From: Pseudooctadecabacter sp.
GTDB lineage: Bacteria; Pseudomonadota; Alphaproteobacteria; Rhodobacterales; Rhodobacteraceae
NCBI RefSeq assembly: GCF_020627745.1
Contig: NZ_JAHDGE010000025.1
Coordinates: forward strand, 1 to 44,535
DNA length: 44,535 bases
Direction of reading: 5' to 3'
Of the stretch, positions 1 to 8,438 are shown piece after piece. The notes under the pieces were generated by a model. The model was not told the origin of the DNA. It ran no database searches and saw nothing but the letters and a program-made list of their open reading frames with translations. A program made the position numbers and the translations under genes. Numbering within the stretch: the first letter of the stretch is position 1; each line of letters begins with the position of its first letter.

Positions 1-2804
1 CCGTCCTCGTCCACCTCGGCGGTGTCGTTCTGTGCATCGGGGCCGCGGTTGACCTCGTCGCCGATGACCCGTTCGATTTCGGTAAAGGACAGGGTTTCGC
101 CAGTCGGGACACCGTTTTCATCTACAAAGATAACCGTGCCGTCGATGCCGTTGCCGTTGCTGTCCGGCACGGGGGCTCCTGTCCCGTCAGGACCGGCAAG
201 GAAGAACGGGCCTTCACCTGTAAGGTCAAGCGTATCGTGGTCATTGCCGCCTGCACCGCCGTCTACAACGTCGCCTGCGCCTGCAATGATCGTGTCCGCG
301 TCATCGCCACCGAACAACTGGTCGGGTCCGTCGGCACCGGTGTCGTCCTTGAAGTTGCCGCCGCCATTGATCAGGTCGTCGCCGCTGCCACCGAATACGG
401 TGTCGGACCCGGACCCGCCGGAGACGGTATCGTTGCCTTCGTCGCCGTAAACAATGTCGTTGCCGGACCCGCCGAAGGCAGAATCGTCACCGGTGCCACC
501 GAAAACGGTGTCATTGTCGGAGGACGCCCAAAGGTTGTCATTGCCCGAACCACCAAAGAGTGTGTCATCCCCGAAGGACGTTTCGAACATATCGTCGCCA
601 GCGCCGCCGTAATATTCGTCGTTGCCGAAGTCCGCGCCGCCCAGGGTGTCGTTGCCGTCACCGCCAAAGGCCACGTCATCCCCGTCATTGCCGAAGATAC
701 GGTCGTTGCCGTCGCCGCCGTAGATTTCATCGTCGTCAGCGCCGCCATTGATGCTGTCGTTGCCGACTTCACCGTAGATGGTGTCCTGACCCGCACCGCC
801 AAACAGCGTGTCTGCCGCGCCGGTGCCCGTGTCATCCTTGAAGACCTTGTCGCCGTAGATGACGTCGTCCCCGTCGTCGCCGTAGACCGTGTCGGTGTCG
901 GATCCGCCGTAGATTTCGTCGTTGTCAGCGCCGCCGAACAAGGTGTCGTTGCCGGACCCGCCGTAGACTTTGTCTTCACCGGTGCCGCCTTCGACGTAGT
1001 CGTCGTCGTGGCTGGCCCAAAGGTCGTCGTTGCCAGCGCCACCAAAGATGGTGTCGTTCCCGTGGGCGGCCTCGACCATGTCGTCGCCTTCGTTGCCCTC
1101 GATATAATCGTTGCCAGCGCCGCCGCCGATCACGTCGTTTCCGGTGCCGCCGAAGATATCGTCATTGCCGTCGCCGCCAGACAGACGGTCGGCACCTGCA
1201 TTGCCTTCGATATAATCATCGCCTGCGCCGCCGAAAATCACATCAGCCCCGTCCTGCTCATCACGGTCGATGGAATATTCGATATTGTCGATCGCACCGG
1301 AATTGCCAAGGATCACTTCCATCCGGAACACGCCGTCAAAATCGTTGTCGATGACGATCTGGCCGTTGTCGGCTGTCCGCGCATCGACCTGACCCAGCAG
1401 GTTGCCGTTCATGTCGTAGTATTTGACCCAAGCACCGCCATCGACGTCCAGCAAGGTCAGGGACGTCACAGACGCCGGACCATCAAACTCAAGATTGAAG
1501 ACGCCACCGCGGGCGTTGTCATCGGGATCGGAACTGTCACGGTCTTCGGACAGGATCAGTACCTTGCCCAGATTGCTTGTGGCAAGATCGGTGTCACCAC
1601 CCGTTGGATTGGCCGTGTCGAACACCATCACTGGTGTCTTGGGATCGCCGGACGTGATGGTCAGACCATCTGCAACAAACTGGCCGTCGATCAATTCGCC
1701 AGCAGACAGATCATCGAAACCCTGAACGCCGTCAAAGGATGCATTGCCGCCGATCAGCGTGTCATCGCCCTCGCCGCCCAGAATGCTGTCGTTGTTGGCA
1801 CCGCCAAACACGGTGTCATTGCCAGTGCCGGCTTCGATAAAGTCATCGCCCTTGCCACCGGCCAGCAAATCATCTTCGGAGCCGCCATTGATATCATCAT
1901 GACCCCGGCCGCCGGACACTGTGTCCGACCCACGCCCGGACCAGATGTCATCCTCACCTTCGCCACCGATGACAACGTCGTTACCTGCGCTGGCCTCGAT
2001 CTTGTCGTTGCCCGTGCCGCCGTACACGACGTCATCGTTGAACCCGGAGGAGATCATGTCGTTGCCGGAGCCGCCATAAATCTCGTTGTTGCCATTGCCG
2101 CCAGACACGGTGTCGTCACCCGCACCTGCCAGAATGATATCATCTTCTGCGGCTTCGCCGGGCAAAAGGGCGTCGGAATTGTCCACGCGGTCGCCATCAG
2201 GGTCGCCCGTATAGGCGACATCAATGACGTCCGAACCAGCCGTGCCGTCCACATATCCGTCAAGGTTGGCAACGGCGTCAAAGTGAATGTCGCTCAGTCC
2301 GATGGTCCCGGACATGGCGGCACCCGCCCCGTTATCATAGATGACCTCAAGGCTGGCGATGGGTCCTGCGATGTGGACAGTTACACTGTCCGCCGCACCC
2401 GAGCCTTCGACGCCCGAATTGACGTTTCCTGTCGTGTCCAGCTGGTTGCCGTTGACGTAGTGGTGGTGTGCGAGATTGGAGAACTGAACGGGGACGATAT
2501 TGCCATCGGCATCACGGGCGATGACGGTCACGCGATCGTCCCATGTGTGATTGTCGGAATCGACGTCGAAAATCTCGAACGAGATGTTCTCGACATCCTG
2601 ATCGAAGGTGACTTTGACCGACGTCGGGTCGTTTACATCCCATGCCTTCAGGCCGTCATATCCGCCGACAGTGCCCTTCATCCATTGGTCATGGTCGACA
2701 TTTTCAGGCGTTGCCACCGTAAAGCCGACGGAGCCGGACGTACCGGACACCGAGTTGGTTCCATCGATATTCGTGTTGGACCAGTCAATTGTATAATCAG
2801 ACAT
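1..2804 (-). CDS. RTX-repeat calcium-binding secreted protein, C-terminus beyond the window
   Basis: The frame stays open from the ATG at 2804 to base 1, so at least 934 codons are present and the C-terminus lies outside the window. A short SD-like AGGAA precedes the ATG. Residues 1 to about 190 form a beta-rich N-terminal domain (begins MSDYTIDWSNTNIDG). Long arrays of the glycine/aspartate nonapeptide GGxGxDxUx follow, such as GGTGNDKIEASAGND and GGAGNDDLWASHDDD. They are interrupted near residues 350-490 by a non-repeat domain (VMVFDTANPTGG, LLDVDGGAWVKYYD) that resembles a carbohydrate-binding jelly roll. The visible C-terminal part (FTEIERVIGDEVN, DAQNDTAEVDED) matches the linker seen in roseobacter RTX proteins that continue into cadherin-like or Hint domains. 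RTX proteins fold on calcium outside the cell and leave through a type I secretion system using a C-terminal signal; consistent with this, there is no N-terminal signal peptide. The ligand or enzymatic role is unknown. The identity as an RTX protein is secure; the Hint domain is inference. Confidence 0.93.
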   Translation of the reverse strand, partial: MSDYTIDWSNTNIDGTNSVSGTSGSVGFTVATPENVDHDQWMKGTVGGYDGLKAWDVNDPTSVKVTFDQDVENISFEIFDVDSDNHTWDDRVTVIARDADGNIVPVQFSNLAHHHYVNGNQLDTTGNVNSGVEGSGAADSVTVHIAGPIASLEVIYDNGAGAAMSGTIGLSDIHFDAVANLDGYVDGTAGSDVIDVAYTGDPDGDRVDNSDALLPGEAAEDDIILAGAGDDTVSGGNGNNEIYGGSGNDMISSGFNDDVVYGGTGNDKIEASAGNDVVIGGEGEDDIWSGRGSDTVSGGRGHDDINGGSEDDLLAGGKGDDFIEAGTGNDTVFGGANNDSILGGEGDDTLIGGNASFDGVQGFDDLSAGELIDGQFVADGLTITSGDPKTPVMVFDTANPTGGDTDLATSNLGKVLILSEDRDSSDPDDNARGGVFNLEFDGPASVTSLTLLDVDGGAWVKYYDMNGNLLGQVDARTADNGQIVIDNDFDGVFRMEVILGNSGAIDNIEYSIDRDEQDGADVIFGGAGDDYIEGNAGADRLSGGDGNDDIFGGTGNDVIGGGAGNDYIEGNEGDDMVEAAHGNDTIFGGAGNDDLWASHDDDYVEGGTGEDKVYGGSGNDTLFGGADNDEIYGGSDTDTVYGDDGDDVIYGDKVFKDDTGTGAADTLFGGAGQDTIYGEVGNDSINGGADDDEIYGGDGNDRIFGNDGDDVAFGGDGNDTLGGADFGNDEYYGGAGDDMFETSFGDDTLFGGSGNDNLWASSDNDTVFGGTGDDSAFGGSGNDIVYGDEGNDTVSGGSGSDTVFGGSGDDLINGGGNFKDDTGADGPDQLFGGDDADTIIAGAGDVVDGGAGGNDHDTLDLTGEGPFFLAGPDGTGAPVPDSNGNGIDGTVIFVDENGVPTGETLSFTEIERVIGDEVNRGPDAQNDTAEVDED

Positions 2805-3399
2805 CGTCAATTCCTATCTACCCTTCAGATCAGGCAAGGCCCGACCATCATCTTGCAAATGTGCGTTCCGGGTTTGAGCCTTAAACACACACAATCGCCT
2901 GTCGCCGAAGCGACCAAACTTTCATCCGCAATTTGGAAGGGTTGATTGACCCGATCCCGCAGACACCACTCAAAACTACCAAGACCGAAATCTTGGCCGG
3001 CTTCCCCAGTCAGCCGGAATGCCCCCCAGTTGGGCAAGGTTTGAATACAGAGAGGATTGGTCTCAAAAAAGGGAAAAATTTTCGACATTGATCACGGCGC
3101 AGTGATTTTACGTACCAAAATACAACCCAAGGTTGAAGTGAAGCCGATTTCCCATGAGGGCTGAAAATATAGAAAATTTTCTGGAATCCCCTTTTTTTTC
3201 AGGGGACTCTGTCGAACCTTCTATCGACCTTTGTCAAAAATGAGACTCATAAACCCGTCCCTGCAGTTGCATCAGTCGTGACACATAGTTCAAGAAATTC
3301 CCCCCCGGGGCCTGCCCTGATTTAGACATGTTGGTTAAGTTTACGTTCTGTAAACCAGAGCAATTCCCTAAAATTAGCCTAATTGTTTACGAAAATTGC
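2805..3399. other. AT-rich noncoding region upstream of the RTX gene
   Basis: About 600 bp with no convincing gene. It is visibly richer in A and T than its neighbours (for example GAAAATATAGAAAATTTTC at 3162-3180), as expected of a complex promoter or an acquired segment. Structures seen: an A/T palindrome around 3170-3181, CCCC and GGGG flanking a T8 run near 3188-3205, and an inverted repeat GTTTAC (3339-3344) with GTAAAC (3350-3355). An 87-codon minus-strand frame at 2825-3088 has no coding features. The RTX gene promoter must lie here, but I cannot place it. Confidence 0.6.
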
Positions 3400-3431
3400 A
3401 AAAAGACGAATCGAAGTGCCTTCGTTTCGTC
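3400..3431 (-). terminator. Rho-independent terminator of tRNA-Leu
   Basis: Read on the minus strand, GACGAA then CGAAG pairs with CTTCG then TTCGTC, with one A-A mismatch and a GCA loop. TTTTT follows directly. It starts 33 nt after the tRNA 3' end, the expected position for a single-tRNA transcript. Confidence 0.85.
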
Positions 3432-3463
3432 AAAATCTCAGCGTGTTTTGTGAAAGTACCCTG

Positions 3464-3549
3464 TGGTACCGGTGGCCGGACTCGAACCGGCACGATGTCA
3501 CCATCGGGGGATTTTGAATCCCCTGCGTCTACCATTCCGCCACACCGGC
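3464..3549 (-). tRNA. tRNA-Leu (anticodon CAA)
   Basis: The 86-nt gene folds as a class II tRNA. The acceptor arm GCCGGTG pairs with CACCGGT, leaving a G-U first pair. The anticodon stem GGGGA/TCCCC encloses the loop TTCAAAA, so the anticodon is CAA and reads UUG. A long variable arm (GATGGTGACATC) is typical of tRNA-Leu. The T arm GCCGGTTCGAGTCCGGC carries the TTCGA motif. The CCA end is encoded. A terminator follows on the same strand. Confidence 0.96.
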
Positions 3550-3632
3550 ACGCTGGGACAGCCATATGGGCTATCGAGGCATGCGGCTGCAATAGCCAAG
3601 CCCCCGCCCGTCGTCAACGCACGAAATGCGCC

Positions 3633-4484
3633 TTACAGACGATCGGTGCTAAAGGTGTCGCAATCGGTGATCTGACCGCTTTCATATCCGCGGGCAAACC
3701 AGCGCTGGCGTTGTTCGGACGTGCCGTGCTGAAAGGTGTGGGGGGTGACTGTCCTGCCAGCGTTGCGCTGCAGTGTGTCGTCCCCGATCTGTTCGGCTGC
3801 ATTCATGGCCTCTGCGATATCGCCACGCTCAAGCGAATTGAACTTCTCTTGCGCCAGACGCGCCCAAATGCCCGAAAAACAATCTGCCTGAAGTTCGATG
3901 CGCACGGAGATCGCATTGCTCTCACGCTCGCTGACCTGCTGGCGAATGCGGTTCGCCTGACCCAGAATGCCCAACTCCTGCTGAACGTGATGTGCGACCT
4001 CATGGGCCACCACATAAGCCGCCGCAAAATCGCCGCCGGCCCCCAACCGCTGTTCCATGGTCACAAAGAACGACGTATCGAGATACGCCTTTTCATCCGC
4101 AGGACAATAAAACGGCCCTGACGCCGCAGAGGCCCCGCCGCAGGGCGACTGCGTTGCCCCCTTGAACAGGACAAGCGTCGGTGGCTCGTACCGCTCACCA
4201 ACCTGCTCACGGAAAATATCGGTCCAGACCTCCTCCGTGTCGGCCAGCGTCACCGACACAAACTGGGCGGCCCGTTCATCGGCTTCGGTCACTTCGGCGG
4301 TCTGTTGGGTCTGACTGCCCCCGCCGACATTCACGAACTGGGACGTATCAACGCCGAAATACCAGCCCAGCAACAAGATGATCACACCGGCGATCCCGCC
4401 GATCCCTCCGGCCGCACGGCGTCCCCCGCCGGATCTGCGACGGTCCTCGATATTCCGGCTTCCCCGACGTCCTTGCCATCTCAT
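3633..4484 (-). CDS. YpfJ-family neutral zinc metallopeptidase
   Basis: A 283-residue protein starting MRWQGRRGSRNIEDRR. This start has the SD AAGGGGAG; the longer open frame to 4610 lacks one and its extra residues look noncoding. Residues about 30-48 form one transmembrane segment (IAGVIILLLGWYFGV) after a basic Gly/Arg-rich N-terminus, so the catalytic domain should be periplasmic. The zinc site HEVAHH (in VVAHEVAHHVQQELG) is visible, with a downstream ELQADCFSG segment that can give the third ligand. Length and motif order match the YpfJ/PF04228 neutral zinc metallopeptidase family, whose substrates are largely unknown. The gene is divergent from the YqaA-dsbB pair and lies alone between tRNA-Leu and that pair. 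Confidence 0.9.
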   Translation of the reverse strand: MRWQGRRGSRNIEDRRRSGGGRRAAGGIGGIAGVIILLLGWYFGVDTSQFVNVGGGSQTQQTAEVTEADERAAQFVSVTLADTEEVWTDIFREQVGERYEPPTLVLFKGATQSPCGGASAASGPFYCPADEKAYLDTSFFVTMEQRLGAGGDFAAAYVVAHEVAHHVQQELGILGQANRIRQQVSERESNAISVRIELQADCFSGIWARLAQEKFNSLERGDIAEAMNAAEQIGDDTLQRNAGRTVTPHTFQHGTSEQRQRWFARGYESGQITDCDTFSTDRL

Positions 4485-4565
4485 GCCCAGCTCCCCTTCG
4501 TGAATTGTTGCGGTTGACCCTACACACAGTCTCTGGCCTAACCAAGCAAACAACAGAGCAGTTCC

Positions 4566-5144
4566 ATGATCCGACGCCTTTACGACTGGACCTTGTCCCT
4601 CGCCCATCATCCCAAGGCCCTGTGGGCGCTGGCCCTTGTGGCCTTTATCGAAAGTTCCGTCTTTCCGATCCCGCCGGATTTGCTCATGATCCCCATGATC
4701 ATCGCAACGCCGCGCCGGGCCTTCGTCATCGCGGGTGTGGCGACAGTTGCATCCGTCCTTGGCGGCCTTCTGGGGTACGCCATCGGCATGTTCGCCTTCG
4801 AGGGCATCGGCCAGCCAATTCTGGAAAGTCTCGGCAAATCCGACAGTATGGAAGACTTCAACGCCCGCTTTAACGGGGTCGGCTTCTGGGCAGTGCTGAT
4901 CGCAGGCCTTACGCCTTTCCCGTATAAGGTCATCACCATCATGTCGGGCTGGACGGCCATGCCATTGGGGACATTCCTTGTCACATCCATCATCGCACGC
5001 GCGTTGCGGTTCTTTATCATCGCGACCCTGCTGTGGAAATTTGGTGAACCAATCCGCGATTTCATCGAAAAGCGCCTCGGGCTGATGTTCACGCTCTTTT
5101 GTATCGTTCTGGTGGGCGGCTTCCTTATGGTCAGGTACCTATGA
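4566..5144 (+). CDS. YqaA-family (DedA/SNARE-associated) inner-membrane protein
   Basis: A 192-residue hydrophobic protein with several membrane segments and the DedA/VTT signature features: an acidic residue in the first membrane region (ALVAFIESSVFPIPPDLL), a glycine-rich stretch (SVLGGLLGYAIGMFAFEG), and GLTPFPYKVITIMSGW with its conserved F-R/K-P-type element. DedA-superfamily proteins act in membrane homeostasis, including undecaprenyl-phosphate or phospholipid handling; which applies here is not visible. The stop codon overlaps the dsbB start (ATGA at 5141-5144), so the two are translationally coupled. The family call is firm, the function inferred. Confidence 0.88.
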   Translation: MIRRLYDWTLSLAHHPKALWALALVAFIESSVFPIPPDLLMIPMIIATPRRAFVIAGVATVASVLGGLLGYAIGMFAFEGIGQPILESLGKSDSMEDFNARFNGVGFWAVLIAGLTPFPYKVITIMSGWTAMPLGTFLVTSIIARALRFFIIATLLWKFGEPIRDFIEKRLGLMFTLFCIVLVGGFLMVRYL

Positions 5145-5605
5145 CACAGCTTCAATCCATCACCCTTGCCACCCTCGGAAGCTTCGCCCTTCTGGCCGGT
5201 GCTTTTGTGTTTCAGGCGCTGGGATACGCCCCGTGTCAGATGTGCCTGTGGCAACGCTGGCCCCACGCAGCGGCCATTGTCATCGGCCTTGTGGCGCTCG
5301 CGACGCCCGCGCTTCGTCGCCCCCTCGCCGTCCTCGGTGCCCTCGCCGCACTTACCACGGCCGGGATTGCACTTTTTCACACCGGCGTGGAACGCGGCTG
5401 GTGGGACGGTCCGACCAGCTGTTCGGGCGGCGCGGGTCTTGGCAACCTGAGCGGCGATGCCTTGCTCAGCACCGACATCGCCCCCGTGGTCATGTGTTCC
5501 GACATTGTGTGGACCCTCGCAGGCCTCTCCATGGCCAACTACAATGCCATAATCTCTCTGGTGCTTGTGGCCATCTGGCTTACTGCGGCGCGCAAACGGG
5601 ATTGA
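5141..5605 (+). CDS. dsbB: Disulfide bond formation protein DsbB
   Basis: A 154-residue protein with four predicted membrane helices. It carries the quinone-linked redox pair CQMC (in GYAPCQMCLWQRWPH) after the first helix. The second periplasmic loop holds further cysteines (TSCSGGAG and PVVMCSDIVW), as expected for the DsbA-interacting pair. DsbB re-oxidises DsbA in the periplasm and passes electrons to ubiquinone. I chose the ATG at 5141 because it overlaps the stop of the YqaA gene as ATGA; the earlier frame to 5099 only reads through YqaA. Loop lengths are shorter than in E. coli DsbB, as usual in alphaproteobacteria. Confidence 0.92.
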   Translation: MTQLQSITLATLGSFALLAGAFVFQALGYAPCQMCLWQRWPHAAAIVIGLVALATPALRRPLAVLGALAALTTAGIALFHTGVERGWWDGPTSCSGGAGLGNLSGDALLSTDIAPVVMCSDIVWTLAGLSMANYNAIISLVLVAIWLTAARKRD

Positions 5606-5651
5606 TCAGCGCGCCCGCCCCTCTGTCTTGGGTTCTCAAATACCTCGGGGT

Positions 5652-5698
5652 CCGGGGCAGCGCCCCGGCGGATCGGACGGGCGCAGCCTGTCCGATCC
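5652..5698. repeat. Tandem triloop hairpins between convergent genes (repeat copy A)
   Basis: Two back-to-back hairpins fill the gap between dsbB (+) and the Lrp gene (-). The first is CCGGGGC/GCCCCGG with loop AGC (5652-5668). The second is GGATCGGACGGGC (5670-5682) with GCCTGTCCGATCC (5686-5698) and loop GCA, one G-T pair. The second closely matches a sequence at 8300-8328. An upstream GGTTCTCAAATACCTC is shared in reverse with the region near 33014. A transcription-end role is likely; membership of a repeat family is inferred from the copies in this window. Confidence 0.75.
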
Positions 5699-5703
5699 CG
5701 CGT

Positions 5704-6135
5704 TCACCGCCCCGCGCGCCGTGTCGACAACAAAAGGCTCGTCTCCGACCGGGTGACACCATCAAGCCGCCGGATCCGGAACAGACATTCATCCAGCGCA
5801 TCCAGCGTGCCGGTCCCAAGCTCAACGATCAAATCCCACGTGCCATTGGTGGAATGGACCGCCTGAACGTCCATCATCCCCGCAAGCGCGCGCATGACCC
5901 GTTCCGTCCCGCGCCCCTCGATGCCCAGCATCATCAATCCACGCACCGCATGATCGGCAACGTCCGACCGCGTCAGCACCGTAAAGCCCGCGATCTCGCC
6001 CGAGGCACGCAACCGGTCCATGCGCGCCTTCACGGTCGCGCGTGTCACACCAAGGTCCGCAGCCAGTTCGGACACCGACGCTCGCCCGTCCCGCCGCAGG
6101 GCCTGCACCAGCTTGCCATCCAACTCGTCCATCAC
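5704..6135 (-). CDS. Lrp/AsnC-family transcriptional regulator of arginine/ornithine catabolism
   Basis: A 143-residue protein of the usual Lrp size. Residues 1-60 form the N-terminal winged HTH (MDELDGKLVQALRRDGRASV, then LAADLGVTRATVKARMDRL). The C-terminal RAM-type ligand domain follows (GMMDVQAVHSTNGTWDLIVE). Such proteins bind amino acids and act as local or global regulators. It is divergent from arginase and ornithine cyclodeaminase, so arginine or ornithine is the likely effector, though this is inference from position. Two ATGs (6135 and 6132) are adjacent and either could start it. The shared promoter contains a 20-bp-phased direct repeat that suits a Lrp-type oligomer. Confidence 0.9.
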   Translation of the reverse strand: MMDELDGKLVQALRRDGRASVSELAADLGVTRATVKARMDRLRASGEIAGFTVLTRSDVADHAVRGLMMLGIEGRGTERVMRALAGMMDVQAVHSTNGTWDLIVELGTGTLDALDECLFRIRRLDGVTRSETSLLLSTRRAGR

Positions 6136-6141
6136 CGTCGC

Positions 6142-6175
6142 TCACTTTGATCAATTTACGTTCACTTTGAACAAT
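6142..6175. promoter_or_regulatory. Direct-repeat operator between lrp-type gene and arginase
   Basis: Two near-identical 14-mers, TCACTTTGATCAAT at 6142-6155 and TCACTTTGAACAAT at 6162-6175, lie exactly 20 bp (two helical turns) apart in the divergent promoter. The second lies in GTTCACTTTGAAC, itself a palindrome. Lrp-family proteins bind same-face repeats of this kind, so this is the probable operator for both autoregulation and arginase control. The repeats are seen directly; the binding protein is inferred from position. Confidence 0.75.
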
Positions 6176-6237
6176 GCGTCCCCTTTGAAAGGACTGCAAC
6201 CCACGTCACCATCAACCAAACAGTTCAGGAGCCTCCC

Positions 6238-7161
6238 ATGACCCCCAAAACCCTTCACCTCATCGGTGCGCCTGTGGACAGCGGCAAGGACCGCAAGGGG
6301 TGTATCATGGGGCCGGACGCCTACCGCACCGCAGGGCTGGCTGAAACGCTGAGCGCACTGGGGCATCTGGTGACCGACACCGGCAATGTGGTGGCCGACA
6401 CGAATGACATCGCTGAGCACAACCACCTGATCGCCCTGCCCCAGACCGTCGGCTGGACATCGGCCCTCCATCGTGCCGCGCGCGACCTGCCCGCACAAGC
6501 CGTCCCGATCTTTCTGGGAGGCGATCACTCGCTCGCGTTGGGCACTGTCACCGGCATCGCCGATCGCGCTGCGGCCCAAAACCGCCCGCTCTTTGTGCTT
6601 TGGTTGGATGCCCATAGTGACTTTCACACCCCCACCACCACCAGCAGCGGCAATCTGCACGGCACGCCGGTGGCCTATTTCACGGGCCGTGAGGGATTTG
6701 ATGCCTTCCCGACCGTCACCAATCCGGTCCCTACAGAAAATATCTGCATGATCGGCCTGCGCTCCGTAGATCCCGCCGAACACGCAGCCCTTGCCGACAC
6801 AAATATGTCACTGGCCGACATGCGCGCCATCGACGAAGGCGGCATCCGCGCCCCGCTGGCCGAATTCCTCGCCAAAGTAGAAGCCGCGGACGGCCTTCTG
6901 CACGTCTCTCTCGATGTCGATTTTCTCGACCCCGACATCGCCCCCGCCGTTGGCACCACCGTCCCCGGCGGCGCCACCCTGCGCGAGGCGCATCTGGTCA
7001 TGGAAATGCTGTGCGACAGCGACCGCGTGACCTCCCTCGATCTGGTGGAACTCAACCCGTTTATGGACGAGCGCGGGCGCACCGCCTCGCTTATGGTGGA
7101 CCTCACCGCCTCGCTCATGGGCCGCCGTGTCTTCGACCGCCCCACCCGTTCGTTTGCCTGA
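6238..7161 (+). CDS. rocF: Arginase
   Basis: A 307-residue ureohydrolase that converts L-arginine to ornithine and urea. The binuclear manganese motifs are all present: GGDHS (about residues 94-98), DAHSDFH (about 124-130) and SLDVDFLDPD (about 226-235), with the C-terminal ELNP near 263. The segment GNLHGTPVAY matches the substrate loop of true arginases rather than agmatinases. The gene starts a two-gene unit with ornithine cyclodeaminase 11 bp downstream, so arginine would be taken through ornithine to proline. It is divergent from a Lrp-type gene with a shared operator. The start ATG follows the SD-like AGGAG of CAGGAGCCTCCC. Confidence 0.95.
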   Translation: MTPKTLHLIGAPVDSGKDRKGCIMGPDAYRTAGLAETLSALGHLVTDTGNVVADTNDIAEHNHLIALPQTVGWTSALHRAARDLPAQAVPIFLGGDHSLALGTVTGIADRAAAQNRPLFVLWLDAHSDFHTPTTTSSGNLHGTPVAYFTGREGFDAFPTVTNPVPTENICMIGLRSVDPAEHAALADTNMSLADMRAIDEGGIRAPLAEFLAKVEAADGLLHVSLDVDFLDPDIAPAVGTTVPGGATLREAHLVMEMLCDSDRVTSLDLVELNPFMDERGRTASLMVDLTASLMGRRVFDRPTRSFA

Positions 7162-7172
7162 AGGATTTCGTT

Positions 7173-8216
7173 ATGCTCACCCCCTCCGACAAAGCCCTCG
7201 TGCCGTTCGTGTCCGTCGACAACATGATGCGCCTCGTCCATCACACTGGGCTGGAACAGATGATCACCCGAATTGCGAACACCATCGAGGCGGATTTTCT
7301 GCGCTGGGACGCTTTTGACAAAACCCCGCGTGTGGCTTCGCACTCCGACGTAGGCGTCATCGAACTGATGCCGACCTCTGACGGGGACATGTACGGATTC
7401 AAATACGTGAACGGCCACCCCAAGAACACGGCAGAGGGTCTGCAAACCGTGACCGCTTTCGGCCTGCTGGCCGACGTACAATCGGGCTATCCTGTGTTGC
7501 TCAGTGAAATGACCCTGCTGACCGCCCTGCGCACGGCGGCCATGTCGGCGCTGGCCGCCAAACATCTGGCGCCCAAAGGTGCGACCACCATGGCGATGAT
7601 CGGCAACGGCGCGCAATCCGAATTCCAGTGCCGCGCCTTCAAGGCCATCTGCGGCATCGAAACGGTCCGCCTTTACGACATCGACCCCGCCGCCACCGCC
7701 AAATGCGCCCGCAACCTTGCAGACAGCGGCCTGAACGTCATACCCTGCACCACCGGGCAAGAGGCGATCGAGGGCGCACAGATCATCACGACCTGCACCG
7801 CCGACAAACAATATGCGACCATCCTGACCGACAACATGGTCGGGTCGGGCGTGCACATCAACGCCATCGGCGGCGATTGTCCCGGTAAGACAGAACTGCA
7901 CAAAGACATCCTGCACCGCTCTGATATCTTTGTGGAATTCCCGCCCCAAACCCGCGTCGAAGGCGAAATTCAGGCCCTGCCTGACGATCACCCCGTGACC
8001 GAATTACATGATGTCTTCGCAGGCCGCACGGCGGGGCGCACCTCGGACAAACAGATCACTCTCTTTGACAGCGTGGGCTTCGCCATTGAGGATTTCTCCG
8101 CCCTGCGCACGGTTCTGGACCTGATCAAGGACACCGACATGTACGATGACCTCGACATGCTGGCCGATCCTGACGATCCCCGCGACCTCTACGGAATGCT
8201 GCAACGCTCGGCTTAA
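7173..8216 (+). CDS. ocd: Ornithine cyclodeaminase
   Basis: A 347-residue protein of the ornithine cyclodeaminase/mu-crystallin family, which deaminates L-ornithine to L-proline and ammonia with bound NAD. Visible features are the substrate region (GDMYGFKYVNGHPKN), the conserved LLSEMTLLTALRTAA stretch and the Rossmann motif MAMIGNGAQSEFQ. VHINAIGGDCPGKTEL contains the catalytic aspartate region. I chose the ATG at 7173, preceded by AAGGA and giving the family N-terminus MLTPSDKALVPFVSVDNMM; the open frame extends upstream only into arginase. Together with arginase it forms an arginine-to-proline route. Confidence 0.95.
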   Translation: MLTPSDKALVPFVSVDNMMRLVHHTGLEQMITRIANTIEADFLRWDAFDKTPRVASHSDVGVIELMPTSDGDMYGFKYVNGHPKNTAEGLQTVTAFGLLADVQSGYPVLLSEMTLLTALRTAAMSALAAKHLAPKGATTMAMIGNGAQSEFQCRAFKAICGIETVRLYDIDPAATAKCARNLADSGLNVIPCTTGQEAIEGAQIITTCTADKQYATILTDNMVGSGVHINAIGGDCPGKTELHKDILHRSDIFVEFPPQTRVEGEIQALPDDHPVTELHDVFAGRTAGRTSDKQITLFDSVGFAIEDFSALRTVLDLIKDTDMYDDLDMLADPDDPRDLYGMLQRSA

Positions 8217-8251
8217 AGGTCCCCCGTTCTTCTGATCTAAAAACTCTGGGG

Positions 8252-8328
8252 GAGGCCGCAGGCCGGGGGCAAAGCCCCTCAACCGCCGCGCAGCGGCGCG
8301 GATCGGACAGGCGCAGCCTGTTCGATGC
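8252..8328. repeat. Chain of triloop hairpins after ocd (repeat copy B)
   Basis: Between ocd and gyrA there is a string of mini-hairpins with three-base loops: GGCC/GGCC with loop GCA near 8254, GGGGC/GCCCC with loop AAA near 8266, CGCCGC/GCGGCG with loop GCA near 8284, and a long ATCGGACAGGC/GCCTGTTCGAT hairpin with loop GCA near 8301-8325. The last is almost identical to the one at 5670-5698. It probably ends the arginase-ocd transcript. The remaining roughly 100 bp to gyrA must contain the gyrA promoter, which I could not place. Confidence 0.75.
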
Positions 8329-8438
8329 CCAAACCTTCCGTTGCACCCCATCCCTTGCCTCTGCTAGTATTGTGACAACAAAATATAGCAGCGGGGCGAG
8401 TCACCACCCCCGCGCGCACCGGACAGTTAAGGCATCAC

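Noticed and set aside
371..1045. Minus-strand 224-codon Thr/Ala-rich frame
   Set aside because: Out-of-frame reading of the same RTX repeats; the true frame shows calcium-binding nonapeptides throughout.
237..2945. Plus-strand 902-codon open frame
   Set aside because: It is the antisense shadow of the RTX gene; the Gly/Asp repeat codons lack stops on the opposite strand, giving a low-complexity Val/Ala product with no family features.
2825..3088. 87-codon minus-strand frame upstream of the RTX gene
   Set aside because: No SD, no recognisable domain and unlike local codon use; more likely leader DNA.
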